64,000 nt of DNA. It comes from Sutterella faecalis (GTDB lineage: Bacteria; Pseudomonadota; Gammaproteobacteria; Burkholderiales; Burkholderiaceae_F). The notes beneath the pieces were generated by a model, which was given only the letters and a program-made list of their open reading frames with translations, made no database searches and was not told the DNA's origin. The position numbers and the translations under genes are program-made. Positions 14,318-21,832 of this stretch are shown in pieces. The stretch spans positions 248,001 through 312,000 of the forward strand of contig NZ_CP040882.1 in NCBI RefSeq assembly GCF_006337085.1. Reading direction: 5' to 3'. Each line of letters starts with the position of its first letter. Within the stretch, counting starts at the first letter, position 1.

Positions 14318-15868
14318 CTATCGCTTCCGGATCGTGACCGCGAGGCCCGGCGCTTCCGTATTTCCGGGATGCGCTTCATCGAGCTCCACGGCGAGATTCC
14401 AGCGGTCGCAGAGGGTCTTCACGATAGCGAGTCCGAGACCCGTGCCGGAGACCCCCGTTCCAAGACGACGGTAGAAGGGCTCCATCACGCGCTCGCGTTC
14501 GGCGGCCGGAATCCCCGGGCCGTTGTCGGAAACGCGGATGACGGGCGGATTCATGCTGACGAGCTGCAAGGTCACGGCAGTGCCGGCCGGGGAATACCGG
14601 ACGGCGTTTTCGAGGAGATTCCTCAGAATCGTGAAGAGGTCGTCGAAATTCATGGGGAGCGACGGTTCGGCTCCTGGAGGCAGATCCTCAATGCCCTCAA
14701 CTTCAAGCGTAAGGCCGAGCTTTTCCGCCTCCCAGTAGACGGACTGGATGGCTTCGTTGAAGGCGCTGATGATGTCCGCTTTCTGGGGAGCCGCACCCTG
14801 TCGGCGCTCCTGATCGGAAGTTTTGGCTGACGTCTTCGACTGCGCGCGCTTCAATGTAAGGAGCTGACTCACCTGACGCACTGCACGGTCGATGCCGGCG
14901 CGAAGGGTGGAGAGGCGCTCCCTCGCTGCAGGCGAAAGGTCTTCCTTCTCAAGGCGCTCAGCCTGAAGCGAAAGGGCCGCGAGCGGAGAGCGAAGTTCGT
15001 GCGCGGCGTCCGCCACAAACCGCGCTTCCTGTTCCCGGAGCGTTTCAACGCGGGCGAGAAGGCCGTTGAAGGCCGTGAGAAGCGGCAGGAGCTCTGAAGG
15101 CATGCCGGTGAGCGCCATGGGCGAGAGCGCGTCGCCCGATCTGTGGCCGAGATCCGCGGCAAGGCGCTTGACCGGCCGCATCATCTGCCAGAGGAAGAAC
15201 CAGATCCAGAGGGAAAGGAGAACCGAGAGAACAAGGAAGGGAATGATGAGGTTGATCGTATCGGCCCAGGCTTCCTTCCAGACGGCGGATTTCCTTTCCG
15301 CCGTGACGACGTGTCTTCCGCCAACATTCACCGTCAGAACGAAGACGCGGTAGTCGGCTCCGTGAATTTTGAGCGTGTGGTAGCCGTCCCTTAAAGGACG
15401 TTCGAGCCTCAGTCTCAATGCGCGGCCCGTGCGGTGAAGCGTCTGAATGAGGATGTCTGCCCCGGCGGGGAGTCCTGCCCTGGGGTCATCTTCGTCGACG
15501 ATGTAGCGGTCTTCGAAGTCCTCATCGTCCATGTAAAGCGCTTCAAAGGAGTTTCCTTTCTGGCTGAAGGCAATGCGGGAGCGCGCGAGGATGCCCGCCA
15601 CTTCCTCGAGGCGGTCTTCCTGAGATTCCGCGGCTTCAAAGTAGGAGACCGCAAAGATCGAGGCTGAAGCAACGAGCGAAAACGCAACGATCGCTCCCGC
15701 GCAGCAGAGGCTCGCGCGGAGCGTGAAGGACGGGTTTGCAGAATGAGGCGTGCGGAGCGCCGTCCGGATTTCAGAGATCGTTTCCTTGAAACGCTTCAGG
15801 ATTTCGCTCAAGGCGGGCTCCTCTTGGAAGATGGGAAAGAGAAACGAATCAGCTGCGGGCCGCGGCAT
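14318..15868 (-). CDS. Two-component sensor histidine kinase (QseC/PmrB-like)
   Basis: This 516-residue inner-membrane kinase has two transmembrane segments, LCCAGAIVAFSLVASASIFAV (about 52-72) and LIIPFLVLSVLLSLWIWFFL (about 207-226). Between them is a periplasmic sensor of about 130 residues rich in acidic stretches (YMDDEDFEDR, VDEDD). A HAMP linker follows, then the phosphoacceptor FVADAAHELRSPLAAL and the ATP-binding N, G1 and G2 boxes NLLENAVRYSP, DNGPGIP and GTGLGLAIVKTLCDRW. The start overlaps the response-regulator gene by 20 bases, typical of a coupled pair; a start a little further in is possible. The acidic sensor suggests binding of cations or cationic peptides, as in PmrB, but this is inference. 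Confidence 0.9.
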   Translation of the reverse strand: MPRPAADSFLFPIFQEEPALSEILKRFKETISEIRTALRTPHSANPSFTLRASLCCAGAIVAFSLVASASIFAVSYFEAAESQEDRLEEVAGILARSRIAFSQKGNSFEALYMDDEDFEDRYIVDEDDPRAGLPAGADILIQTLHRTGRALRLRLERPLRDGYHTLKIHGADYRVFVLTVNVGGRHVVTAERKSAVWKEAWADTINLIIPFLVLSVLLSLWIWFFLWQMMRPVKRLAADLGHRSGDALSPMALTGMPSELLPLLTAFNGLLARVETLREQEARFVADAAHELRSPLAALSLQAERLEKEDLSPAARERLSTLRAGIDRAVRQVSQLLTLKRAQSKTSAKTSDQERRQGAAPQKADIISAFNEAIQSVYWEAEKLGLTLEVEGIEDLPPGAEPSLPMNFDDLFTILRNLLENAVRYSPAGTAVTLQLVSMNPPVIRVSDNGPGIPAAERERVMEPFYRRLGTGVSGTGLGLAIVKTLCDRWNLAVELDEAHPGNTEAPGLAVTIRKR

Positions 15869-16526
15869 CGCGGCTTGCGACCATCCAGCCCAAGCCTCGT
15901 ACGTTCCTGATGGCGTCAGCGCCGAGCTTCTTTCTGAGCGAATGAATCAGATATTCGACGGCGTTGCTTTCGGGTTCTTCGCCGGCCCCATAGATGCGGT
16001 CTTCGAGCGCCCGGCGGGAAAGAATGGCTCCCGGTCGGGCAAGGAGGGCATTGAGTAGTGCAAATTCACGCTTCGTGAGCGTGAAGTCCTTCCCGTTCAT
16101 TTCGGCCGTCTTCGTATCCATGTGAAGCGTGAGGACGCCGTTCGTGAGATTGTTGTCCGACGCGCCGTTGCGTCTTCTCATGACGGCCCTCATGCGGGCA
16201 AGGAGCTCGCTCATGTGGAAGGGCTTCACGAGATAGTCGTCCGCACCGGCGTCGAGCCCCTGGAGACGATCCTCGAGATCGTCTCGGGCGGTGAGGATGA
16301 TGACCGGCGTATCGTTCTTTTCCGCGCGCATGGTGCGGAGCACCGTCATACCGTCGACCGAGGGGAGCCCGAGGTCGAGAAGCACGAGCTGGAAAGTGTT
16401 GACCGAGAGCTGCGCGAGCGCGTTCCTGCCGTTGGTTACGAGATGAACTGCGTGGGCTTCATCAGAAAGCGCCGCCTTGACGGCGTCGGCAATCATCGGA
16501 TCGTCTTCAACAAGGAGGATGCGCAT
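15849..16526 (-). CDS. OmpR/PhoB-family response regulator (QseB/PmrA-like)
   Basis: This 225-residue regulator has a receiver domain with MRILLVEDDPMIADAV, phosphoacceptor Asp in LVLLDLGLPSVDGM (about residue 51), Thr in VIILTARDD and Lys in YLVKPFHMSELLARM. A winged-helix DNA-binding domain follows (LTKREFALLNALLARPG, SNAVEYLIHSLRKKLG, IRNVRGLGWMV). It is the first gene of the pair with the overlapping histidine kinase. The nearest genes upstream are porins, plausible but unproven targets. Confidence 0.93.
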   Translation of the reverse strand: MRILLVEDDPMIADAVKAALSDEAHAVHLVTNGRNALAQLSVNTFQLVLLDLGLPSVDGMTVLRTMRAEKNDTPVIILTARDDLEDRLQGLDAGADDYLVKPFHMSELLARMRAVMRRRNGASDNNLTNGVLTLHMDTKTAEMNGKDFTLTKREFALLNALLARPGAILSRRALEDRIYGAGEEPESNAVEYLIHSLRKKLGADAIRNVRGLGWMVASRDAAARS

Positions 16527-16623
16527 GGGGAATCTCGTTTGGGGAAAAGAGGGATCTTATGAGGAGATTCTAGGGTGCGTGGAATTAGGTGATGGTTAGG
16601 AGAGGGAAGACGGCAGGCAAAAT

Positions 16624-16655
16624 AAAACCCGCTCGGGCGTCCCCGGGCGGGTTTT
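16624..16655 (-). terminator. Rho-independent terminator after porin 1
   Basis: The stem AAAACCCGC/GCGGGTTTT with an inner GC-rich section is followed on the minus strand by a T-rich tail (TTTTATTTT). It lies 68 bases beyond the stop of the porin gene. Confidence 0.8.
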
Positions 16656-16722
16656 AGTGAGCTTTTGCTCGAATCTCTGGCTTCTAGAGAAGCGGGAGAT
16701 TCTCTTGCTTCATATCAGATGA

Positions 16723-17904
16723 TTAGAAGCTGTGAACCATGCCGGCGATGACGGAATAAGCATCCGCGTCCTTGTCGCCAGCGGCCTTGTTGTAATCAGC
16801 CTTGACGTAGTCGGCAGCCGTGTAAAGCATCGTGCGCTTCGAGAGGTTGTAGGTGTAGCCGGCACCGACCGTGTAGGTCTTGAATTCAGGCTTGTCCACA
16901 CCGGAAGCAACCTTGCTCTGCTCCGCTTCGCCGTAGCCGACGCCGAACTTGGCAGTACCACCGAAAGCGGGAACGTCAACGCTGGCCATTACGCCGTAGC
17001 CATCAACAGTTGCATCGTATGCAGTTCCCGTAGCAGCTTTACCAGTAAAGGTAAGGTTCTTCAGTTTGCCCCAGCCGGTAGCATTTTCAGAATACGTACC
17101 AGCAAGGTAGGCCTTAACAACGCCGAAGTCATAAGAACCGCCAAGCGCGACGTTCAGAGAATCATCTTCATAACGCTTTTCGGTGGAAACTGCCTTCTTA
17201 GAGGAGTCGTAGTTGATGGAGTCAACAATCGCCACAGCCTGGAAGGGGCCATTCTTGTACTGTGCACCAATGCCGTAGTAACGATCAACGTTGGCTTTGT
17301 TCTCGTCACCAGCGTCATTAGCTACACCGGTATTCTGATCATTGGTGCTGTCGTTCTTCATGGAATACTGGACAGTAACTGTGAAGCCGGCAAAAGACGG
17401 AGTCTGATACGTAATGAGATTGTCGAAGCGCTGATAGGCTTTAGCATTAGAAACCTGCGGCAGACCCATAACGTCACCCCAGCCCGTACCGAGTGCGTTC
17501 ACATTGCTGGTCCACATGCCGTAACGGCCATTGCCCGACATGAGCTGACCAGCACGGCCGAAGGAAACTTCACCGAAAGCACCCTGGACATAGAGGAGGG
17601 CTTCACGGCCAAAGAGACGACCATTGTTATCGATCGTGCCATCGTCGGCAGCAAAACCGTTTTCGAGGGAGAAGCCAACCTTCATGCCGTTGCCGAGGTC
17701 TTCAGTGCCCTTAAGGCCGAAACGGCTGCCGGAATTCTGGCCGGACTTCAGCTGGAAGGAATTGACGTCATCCTGGCCATCAACAGAGGTGTTGGTGAAG
17801 CCAAAACCATAGTCAACCTTACCATAGAGCGTAACGTCAGCAGCAAAAGCGGAACCGGCAAAAGCGCCGAGGATTGCAGCTGCAGCAAGAGTCTTCTTAA
17901 ACAT
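16723..17904 (-). CDS. Outer-membrane general porin 1 (Gram-negative porin, Burkholderiales type)
   Basis: This 393-residue trimeric 16-strand beta-barrel porin has a signal peptide MFKKTLAAAAILGAFAGSAFA cleaved before ADVTLYGKVDYGFGFT. Family segments include GSRFGLKGTEDLGNGMKVGF, LFGREALLYVQGAFGEVSFG, and the constriction-loop region that follows. The protein ends in AYSVIAGMVHSF, with the C-terminal phenylalanine required for BAM-dependent assembly. It would allow passive diffusion of small hydrophilic solutes. It is a paralogue of the disrupted porin at 18511-19683 and appears to be the working copy of the pair. Confidence 0.92.
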   Translation of the reverse strand: MFKKTLAAAAILGAFAGSAFAADVTLYGKVDYGFGFTNTSVDGQDDVNSFQLKSGQNSGSRFGLKGTEDLGNGMKVGFSLENGFAADDGTIDNNGRLFGREALLYVQGAFGEVSFGRAGQLMSGNGRYGMWTSNVNALGTGWGDVMGLPQVSNAKAYQRFDNLITYQTPSFAGFTVTVQYSMKNDSTNDQNTGVANDAGDENKANVDRYYGIGAQYKNGPFQAVAIVDSINYDSSKKAVSTEKRYEDDSLNVALGGSYDFGVVKAYLAGTYSENATGWGKLKNLTFTGKAATGTAYDATVDGYGVMASVDVPAFGGTAKFGVGYGEAEQSKVASGVDKPEFKTYTVGAGYTYNLSKRTMLYTAADYVKADYNKAAGDKDADAYSVIAGMVHSF

Positions 17905-18363
17905 TTTTCAGAGCCTTTTTTAACAATCGGGAAAATTCCCAAAAGTCGAACGGAGGTTTGCACGCCCGCCGTTCAGCTTTATTAAACAGGCAAGCTCGCA
18001 GCAGCTTTATGCACGGTCACCGCCGAAGCCTGAGCAGCCGTTCATGAAGAACAGCCGTGATCCCTGCCTGTCCATGGATCTGATAGGAGTTTTAACAGAA
18101 ATTAAGCGATTCCGGTTAAGTAAAAACCCAGAAGAGGTGAAAACCGCATAAAAAACATATAGAAGTTCGAAAAGCGAGACTTCTCGAAGCTTGATTGTTG
18201 TAAGTTCGCCACCAATTTTTATGCTCCGATTTGCGAACGATTCTTGTTTAAAGAATGGTGAAATGAATGGAAAAACGGCTTAAAAAGTTGGGAGCGGCAG
18301 CGGTGGTTCGCTGCTGGGCTGTCGGAAGCGAAAACGAATCATGGAGAGAAGAGCCAGGCAACG
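17905..18363. other. Long AT-rich leader/promoter region of porin 1
   Basis: These 459 bases contain no credible gene. The stretch is richer in A/T than the flanks (for example around 18110-18290), as expected for the promoter and leader of a highly expressed porin. Small inverted repeats such as CTTCTCGAAG near 18180 are present. A small RNA or long regulated leader is possible, but nothing diagnostic is visible. Confidence 0.4.
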
Positions 18364-18397
18364 AAAAAGCCGAAGCTCCTTTAAAGAACTTCGGCTT
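18364..18397 (-). terminator. Rho-independent terminator after porin 2
   Basis: The stem AAGCCGAAG/CTTCGGCTT with a 13-base loop is followed on the minus strand by TTTTT. It lies about 115 bases beyond the stop of the disrupted porin gene. Confidence 0.8.
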
Positions 18398-18510
18398 CAC
18401 TTCTTTGCTCTGAGGCAGCGAAGAAAGGCTGGGATTTCTGAAACCTCACCTTTCTCACTGTCTAGGGCTCAACTTAAATGTGGCAGTGCAAGTGTCTCAT
18501 CAAGCTGTGA

Positions 18511-19683
18511 TTAGAAGCGGTGTGTCAGACCAACATAGGCCTGAGTAACCTGCGATTCCTCATCGTCACGATCGGTGGCGAGACGATCGCGGCTGTCCTG
18601 ACCGTAGCCGGCACCGACATAGAGCATCGTGCGCTTGCTGAGGTCATATTCGTAGCGGGCGGCCAGACCGTAGTAGGTGCCTTCTTCCTTCTGAGCATTA
18701 GCGAGGACGCCGTCCTGTTCATAGTCGACATAGTAGGCACCAACGGTCAGAAGTCCATTGGAGATCGGGGTCTGCGTGCCGAGGTGGAGGCCGTAGCCCT
18801 TAACGCCGTCAGAGTCAACCGCCGGAGACTTGTCGACAAGACCGTGGCTCGTGAGGCCATCGAAATACTGGCCCATCGCGAAGACGCGGGTGACGCCGAA
18901 GTCATAGTTGCCGCCGAGGTAGAAGATGTTGCCGTCCTTGTCTTCGAGGGCGCGATCATGATTCTAACCCGAACGCGGATCGTAGCCGTACTTCAGAAGC
19001 TCATAAGCGGCCACGAACTGGGCAGGACCATATTCGCCGGTAAGGGCAAGGCCGGCATAGCGGTTGGCAGACGAGAAGTCGCCTTCAGCACCGTAGTCCG
19101 TATTATCCACACCATCAGCAACATTCTTGGTCGTGTCTTCCTTGAAGGAATACATGGCCGTAACCTGAAGGCCGGCGAACTTCGGCGACTGGTACGCAAC
19201 CATGTTGTCGTAACGATCAGTGGTGGCAAAGCCGAAAACATCGCCGTCGCCGCCATCAAAGGCGTCGCCGATCAGGAAGACCGTGTCATAGGTGCCGGCG
19301 GCAGAGCCGAGCGAACCCATGCGGCCGAAAGAGAACGTACCGAAATCGGTATAGAGCGAGAGGGAAGCTTCACGGCCGAAGAGACGACCATTCTGCGAAA
19401 GCGTGCCGTCATCAGCAGAGAAGCCGTTTTCCAGCTTGAATCCGACCTTCATGCCGTTTCCAAGATCTTCCGTGCCCTTGAGGCCGAAGCGGGAAGCAGA
19501 GTCCACGCCGCTGTCGAGGGTCAGAGAATCGGTTTTAGTGGTATCGCCACTCTTTGCTTCAGTGGATTCGCTGTGCTTGTAAAGGAAGCCATAGTCGACG
19601 ACGCCGTAGAGCGTCACATCAGCAGCGGCAGCGGAACCGGCAAAAGCGCCGAGAACAGCGAGAGCAGCAAGAGTCTTTTTCAT
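18511..19683 (-). pseudogene. Outer-membrane porin 2, interrupted by an in-frame amber codon
   Basis: The reading frame codes for a porin like its neighbour: signal MKKTLAALAVLGAFAGSAAA, ADVTLYGVVDYGFLY, SRFGLKGTEDLGNGMKVGF, and a terminal QAYVGLTHRF. At 18966-18964 a TAG stops translation after 239 residues (…YDPRSG). The same frame continues without a shift (NHDRALEDKDGNIFYLGGNYDF…) to the native C-terminus, so one base change explains the break. A truncated barrel lacking the last strands and terminal Phe should not assemble. In addition, an insertion sequence sits 22 bases upstream of the start codon, separating the gene from its original promoter. Both lesions support loss of function unless amber suppression and an outward IS promoter rescue it. 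Confidence 0.9.
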
Positions 19684-19705
19684 GATTTGAAAATCCCCAG
19701 TAGAT

Positions 19706-21599
19706 TAAAAGAACCTCAGATCTTCACACTATGAAGAATTCTTAAAAATCAACAAATTGAAATTTCGTGCAAGCCTCAGATGAGTTTCCCTCATTTCTGG
19801 GGCTTTTTTCATGTCCGAAATCCGGCCTGGGACTGCTTTTTGACCTTGAAAATTAATCCGAGAACATTGATTTCTATAGTGATTAGAACTATAATATATG
19901 ATATTATCAAGGATATTTTCATGGCCGTTCCAGAGCACATCCGCAAGGTTCCGAGACCGCGCAATACCGTTGTCATCGACAGCGGCAGCAATGGCGCCAA
20001 GCGCTATGCGGTTCACAGTCGTCGGGCTTCCATATGCAAGCCCGGCTGCAACCCGCGCCCGGTGAACGGGCCGGTCATTGGGCACATCATTGACGGCAAG
20101 TTTGTGCCTCGCCAGTCCGCGGCGAGTCTTGCAGAAGACGGTCCCGACTATCTCTCTTACGGGGCCGCGGCACTGCTTCACGACGAACTTCGAGGGCTCG
20201 ACGATGAGCTCTTCAAGGTCTACGAAGTCAAGGACGCCTGCATGATTCTTGCGCTCGCCTTGCTCCGCATTGAGCACAAGGGCATCAAGATCTCCCGATG
20301 CCGTCAGCATTACGAAAAGTCCTTCATCTCGGTTTTCTACCCCGGACTGCCTCTCTCTGAGAACACCATCAGCAAGTTCCTGAACCTGCTCGGCCAGGAC
20401 GCCGGCAAGATGAATGCCTTCATCACTGCCCGGCTCGCCGCCGTCTGCAGGGATCACCACATCATCATTGATGGAACGCTCAAGCAGAACACAAGCATCG
20501 TCAATGATTTGTCTGCCTTCTCAAGAAAGGCTCGCGTCAAGGGCTGCAAAGAGATTTCCGTCCTCTACGCCTATGACCTTGAAGCACAGGAACCCTTGTG
20601 CGCACAGGTCTATCCGGGCAATATGATCGACGCCCGCGCCTACAGCTCATTCGTTTCGGAAAACAAAATCGAACGAGGCGTCCTGATCACGGACAAGGGA
20701 TTCCCTCCCAAGGCAATTGAAGGCCTGCTCCGAAAGCATGAAGGGCTTCATTTCCTCACGCCGCTGAAGCGCTCGGACAAGAAGATTGCAGAGAACGCCA
20801 TGCTCGATTTCGAGGATTGTCTGCGCGGCATTGATAAGCGCATCCGCTGCAAAAAGGTAAAGATGGGAAACGGGCGCTTCCTCTACTCCTTCAGGGATTC
20901 GTGGAAGGCTCAGGCGGAAGACAACTCCTTCATGGACCGCCAGCGCAGGAGCGATTCATACGACAAGAAGAACTACGATGAGCATTGCGGTTCGTATGGA
21001 ACAATCGTCTTTGAGTCGGATCTCGACATGACGTGCGCTGAGGTCTACGCATGCTACGAACAGCGCTGGCAGCTTGAGATGTTCTTCGATGTTTACAAGA
21101 ACAGCCTTGATTTCGGCGTAACCCGGGTCCAGTCCGACTACTCCGTCCGCGGATCCGAATTCGTAGACCTCATTGCCTCCATCCTGACATCCCGCATTGT
21201 GAAGCGCATGTCGAAGGCAGGAGTACTCGACAATGCAACATTCGGGGATGTCATGGACTCGCTCAGAACGTGCTGGCGCAATCGCAAGGCGCCGCGGGAG
21301 AGCCTGCCGCAGGTTGATGACGAATACTGGAATCGTCTGCTGAAGTGCGATGGAGAGCTGCTGGCGGCTTTGGAGCTCGCCTTGCCCGGCAAAGACAAAG
21401 CGCCGGATCCGAAAAAACGCGGCCGGCCGCGCAAAAAACCGGAACAGACGAAGGCACAGGAAGTAAACCCCCAGCCGAAACGCAAGCCGGGGCGCCCCAG
21501 AGTTCGGCCGATCATCTATGGGCCTCCTCGCCCAAGAGGTCGCCCTCGAAAGGAACGCTCTTCCGGCTCACTATAGTGGGAAGAATTGAGGTTCTTTTA
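19706..21599 (+). mobile_element. IS1634-like insertion sequence, copy 1 (1894 bp)
   Basis: The element is bounded by 27-bp imperfect terminal inverted repeats (24 matches, beginning TAAAAGAACCTCA) and flanked by a 6-bp target duplication GTAGAT (19700-19705 and 21600-21605). It carries a single transposase gene whose stop codon lies within the right repeat. Size, single large DDE transposase and 6-bp duplication fit the IS1634 group of the IS4 superfamily. A second copy of the same length lies at 48835-50728. The insertion is in the leader of porin 2. Confidence 0.93.
19921..21576 (+). CDS. IS1634-like DDE transposase, copy 1
   Basis: This 551-residue protein starts MAVPEHIRKVPRPRNTVV with AAGGA just upstream; a longer frame from 19780 exists but starts without such a signal. 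Likely catalytic acids are Asp in IIDGTLKQNTS, Asp in VLITDKGFPPKA, and Glu in YEQRWQLEMFFDVYKNSLD (the Y-x2-R-W-x2-E pattern of IS4-type enzymes). The C-terminal 65 residues contain three AT-hook-like GRPRK/GRPRV motifs, suggesting minor-groove DNA contact, possibly with the AT-rich element ends. Its product is the same as that of the second copy, so at least one functional enzyme is likely present. Confidence 0.92.
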   Translation: MAVPEHIRKVPRPRNTVVIDSGSNGAKRYAVHSRRASICKPGCNPRPVNGPVIGHIIDGKFVPRQSAASLAEDGPDYLSYGAAALLHDELRGLDDELFKVYEVKDACMILALALLRIEHKGIKISRCRQHYEKSFISVFYPGLPLSENTISKFLNLLGQDAGKMNAFITARLAAVCRDHHIIIDGTLKQNTSIVNDLSAFSRKARVKGCKEISVLYAYDLEAQEPLCAQVYPGNMIDARAYSSFVSENKIERGVLITDKGFPPKAIEGLLRKHEGLHFLTPLKRSDKKIAENAMLDFEDCLRGIDKRIRCKKVKMGNGRFLYSFRDSWKAQAEDNSFMDRQRRSDSYDKKNYDEHCGSYGTIVFESDLDMTCAEVYACYEQRWQLEMFFDVYKNSLDFGVTRVQSDYSVRGSEFVDLIASILTSRIVKRMSKAGVLDNATFGDVMDSLRTCWRNRKAPRESLPQVDDEYWNRLLKCDGELLAALELALPGKDKAPDPKKRGRPRKKPEQTKAQEVNPQPKRKPGRPRVRPIIYGPPRPRGRPRKERSSGSL

Positions 21600-21832
21600 G
21601 TAGATGTAGAGGTCATTCGGAACGAAACCGGGTAATCCCGTTTGACCGATATGACCTCTGCATTCTTGCGGACATTTGAATCCTGCCGCCACAGTGTTTA
21701 CAAATGGCTGTAAACATTTCCAGAAAATACAATGCGTCCGGCAGAAAATAGCTTTGTATACTTTAGGCAACAAGCAGTTAGATCTCGAATTAACTTGTTC
21801 TGCCGGACTCATGGGTGTTTTCTCAAAGTCTT
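21600..21832. promoter_or_regulatory. Displaced native upstream region of porin 2 with hairpin and palindromes
   Basis: This interval was contiguous with porin 2 before the IS inserted. It contains a long stem-loop (GAGGTCAT…ATGACCTC, 21609-21658, with inner CGGG/CCCG pairing) that may end transcription from the large gene to the right. It also has a perfect palindrome TGTTTACA-N6-TGTAAACA (21695-21716) resembling a repressor site, and an 11-bp inverted repeat GTCCGGCAGAA/TTCTGCCGGAC (21736-21746, 21798-21808) enclosing 51 bases. The porin 2 promoter is expected here on the minus strand. Confidence 0.5.

Noticed and set aside
19729..20460. A 243-residue open frame on the minus strand inside IS copy 1 (and again in copy 2)
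   Set aside because: It lies antisense to the transposase and repeats only because the IS is duplicated.
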